From contig QMLL01000123.1 of assembly GCA_003646715.1 (NCBI GenBank), forward strand, positions 1 to 5,937: a stretch of DNA of 5,937 bases. The letters run 5' to 3'. The number at the start of each line of letters is the position of its first letter. Position 1 is the stretch's first letter. The notes under the pieces are model-generated. The model had not been told where the DNA came from. It did not search any database and saw only the letters and a program-made list of their open reading frames with translations. Below are positions 5,503-5,937 of the stretch, in pieces. Made by a program: the position numbers and the translations under genes. The DNA comes from Deltaproteobacteria bacterium (GTDB lineage Bacteria; Desulfobacterota; Syntrophobacteria; B119-G9).

Positions 5503-5937
5503 TTAAAAATTTATCTGCATTCTTACGCCACCAACGGCTACAGTATCGGCATTATCATCCCCGCCCGCGTTCCAGACAACTTGTAAGTCCGGGGAGAATT
5601 CCAGGCCACCTTCGAACAGCGAGAGAGTATAATAGACCTCCAGGTGAAGTTCATCAGCAATATCATCCGGCAGGCCATATTCACCTTCGAGCTCATCATC
5701 GAGGAACACGCTTCCAAATGCGACGGCAAACCTGTCGTCTCCACGGCCCCAATAAGAACCGCCAACCTGGAATCCTCCACTTATTGCACCTTTCATAGGT
5801 GGACCATCTAGCTCTCCGCTGTCTTCATCATACCTCACGACATCATCATCCATGATACCGCCCCTAAGAAACAAGGCAACGTCCTTGAATACAATCTGGT
5901 CAAAAGAAAAGCCAACTCCCCAGTTATTTTCGTCATC
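5503..5937 (-). CDS. OprB-like outer-membrane porin, C-terminal part (5' end outside window)
   Basis: C-terminal 144 residues of an outer-membrane β-barrel, most like OprB-type carbohydrate-selective porins; it would let small solutes cross the outer membrane. The frame stays open through the right edge (visible start DDENNWGVGFSFDQ), so most of the protein lies beyond it. The TTG at 5874 and the ATG in LRGGIMDDD are internal, not starts. Family-like points are NWGVGFSFDQ (5-14), VALFLRGG (20-27), a G-x-G-rich strand before WGRGDDRFAVAFG, then EVYYTLSL and the penultimate strand LEFSPDLQVVWN, close to the OprB 'SPDLQYV.NP' ending. It finishes in VGGVRMQINF: alternating hydrophobic residues with a terminal Phe, the Bam-recognition signature. 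Acidic loops (DDELEGEYGLPDD) are usual for surface loops. A terminator follows 18 bp after the stop. Specific substrate unknown. Confidence 0.85.
   Translation of the reverse strand, partial: DDENNWGVGFSFDQIVFKDVALFLRGGIMDDDVVRYDEDSGELDGPPMKGAISGGFQVGGSYWGRGDDRFAVAFGSVFLDDELEGEYGLPDDIADELHLEVYYTLSLFEGGLEFSPDLQVVWNAGGDDNADTVAVGGVRMQINF

Overview
The window is moderately AT-rich bacterial DNA from a Gram-negative organism. This follows from a β-barrel outer-membrane porin with a C-terminal Phe at the right edge and an exported murein peptidase with a signal peptide in the middle. The dispersed-repeat signatures between the genes (a CACAGAG-type array and a TGTCATGCCGGA.../...CCGGAATGACA-type palindromic element) are, from memory, common in Desulfobacterota (the former Deltaproteobacteria). 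That taxonomic placement is an inference, not a demonstrated fact.

Left block, + strand: the C-terminal ~339 residues of an MFS transporter whose start lies outside the window (1-1020); a HAD-fold 5'-nucleotidase-like phosphatase of the NT5C type (1166-1801); and a secreted zinc peptidase of family M15 (1866-2996). The last two are 64 bp apart and may be co-transcribed, but no functional link between them is evident.

Middle spacer (2997-3428): the left and right blocks converge on about 430 bp without a credible gene. It carries a CACAGAG array, a perfect 14-bp hairpin, a GC-rich 6-bp hairpin and a roughly 100-bp composite palindromic repeat.

Right block, - strand: a 422-residue protein I do not recognise (3857-5125) is followed 29 bp later by a YjbQ/UPF0047 family protein (3429-3827), very probably as a two-gene operon. 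Upstream is a ~377-bp spacer with one weakly supported 58-codon + strand ORF (5290-5466). The window ends in the C-terminal 144 residues of an OprB-like porin on the - strand (5503-5937), with a good intrinsic terminator just downstream of its stop.

I see no defence system, mobile element, CRISPR array or RNA gene, and nothing that amounts to a clearly new biological system. The least explained parts are the 422-residue protein paired with YjbQ, the N-terminal half of the M15 protein, and the repeat-rich convergent spacer.
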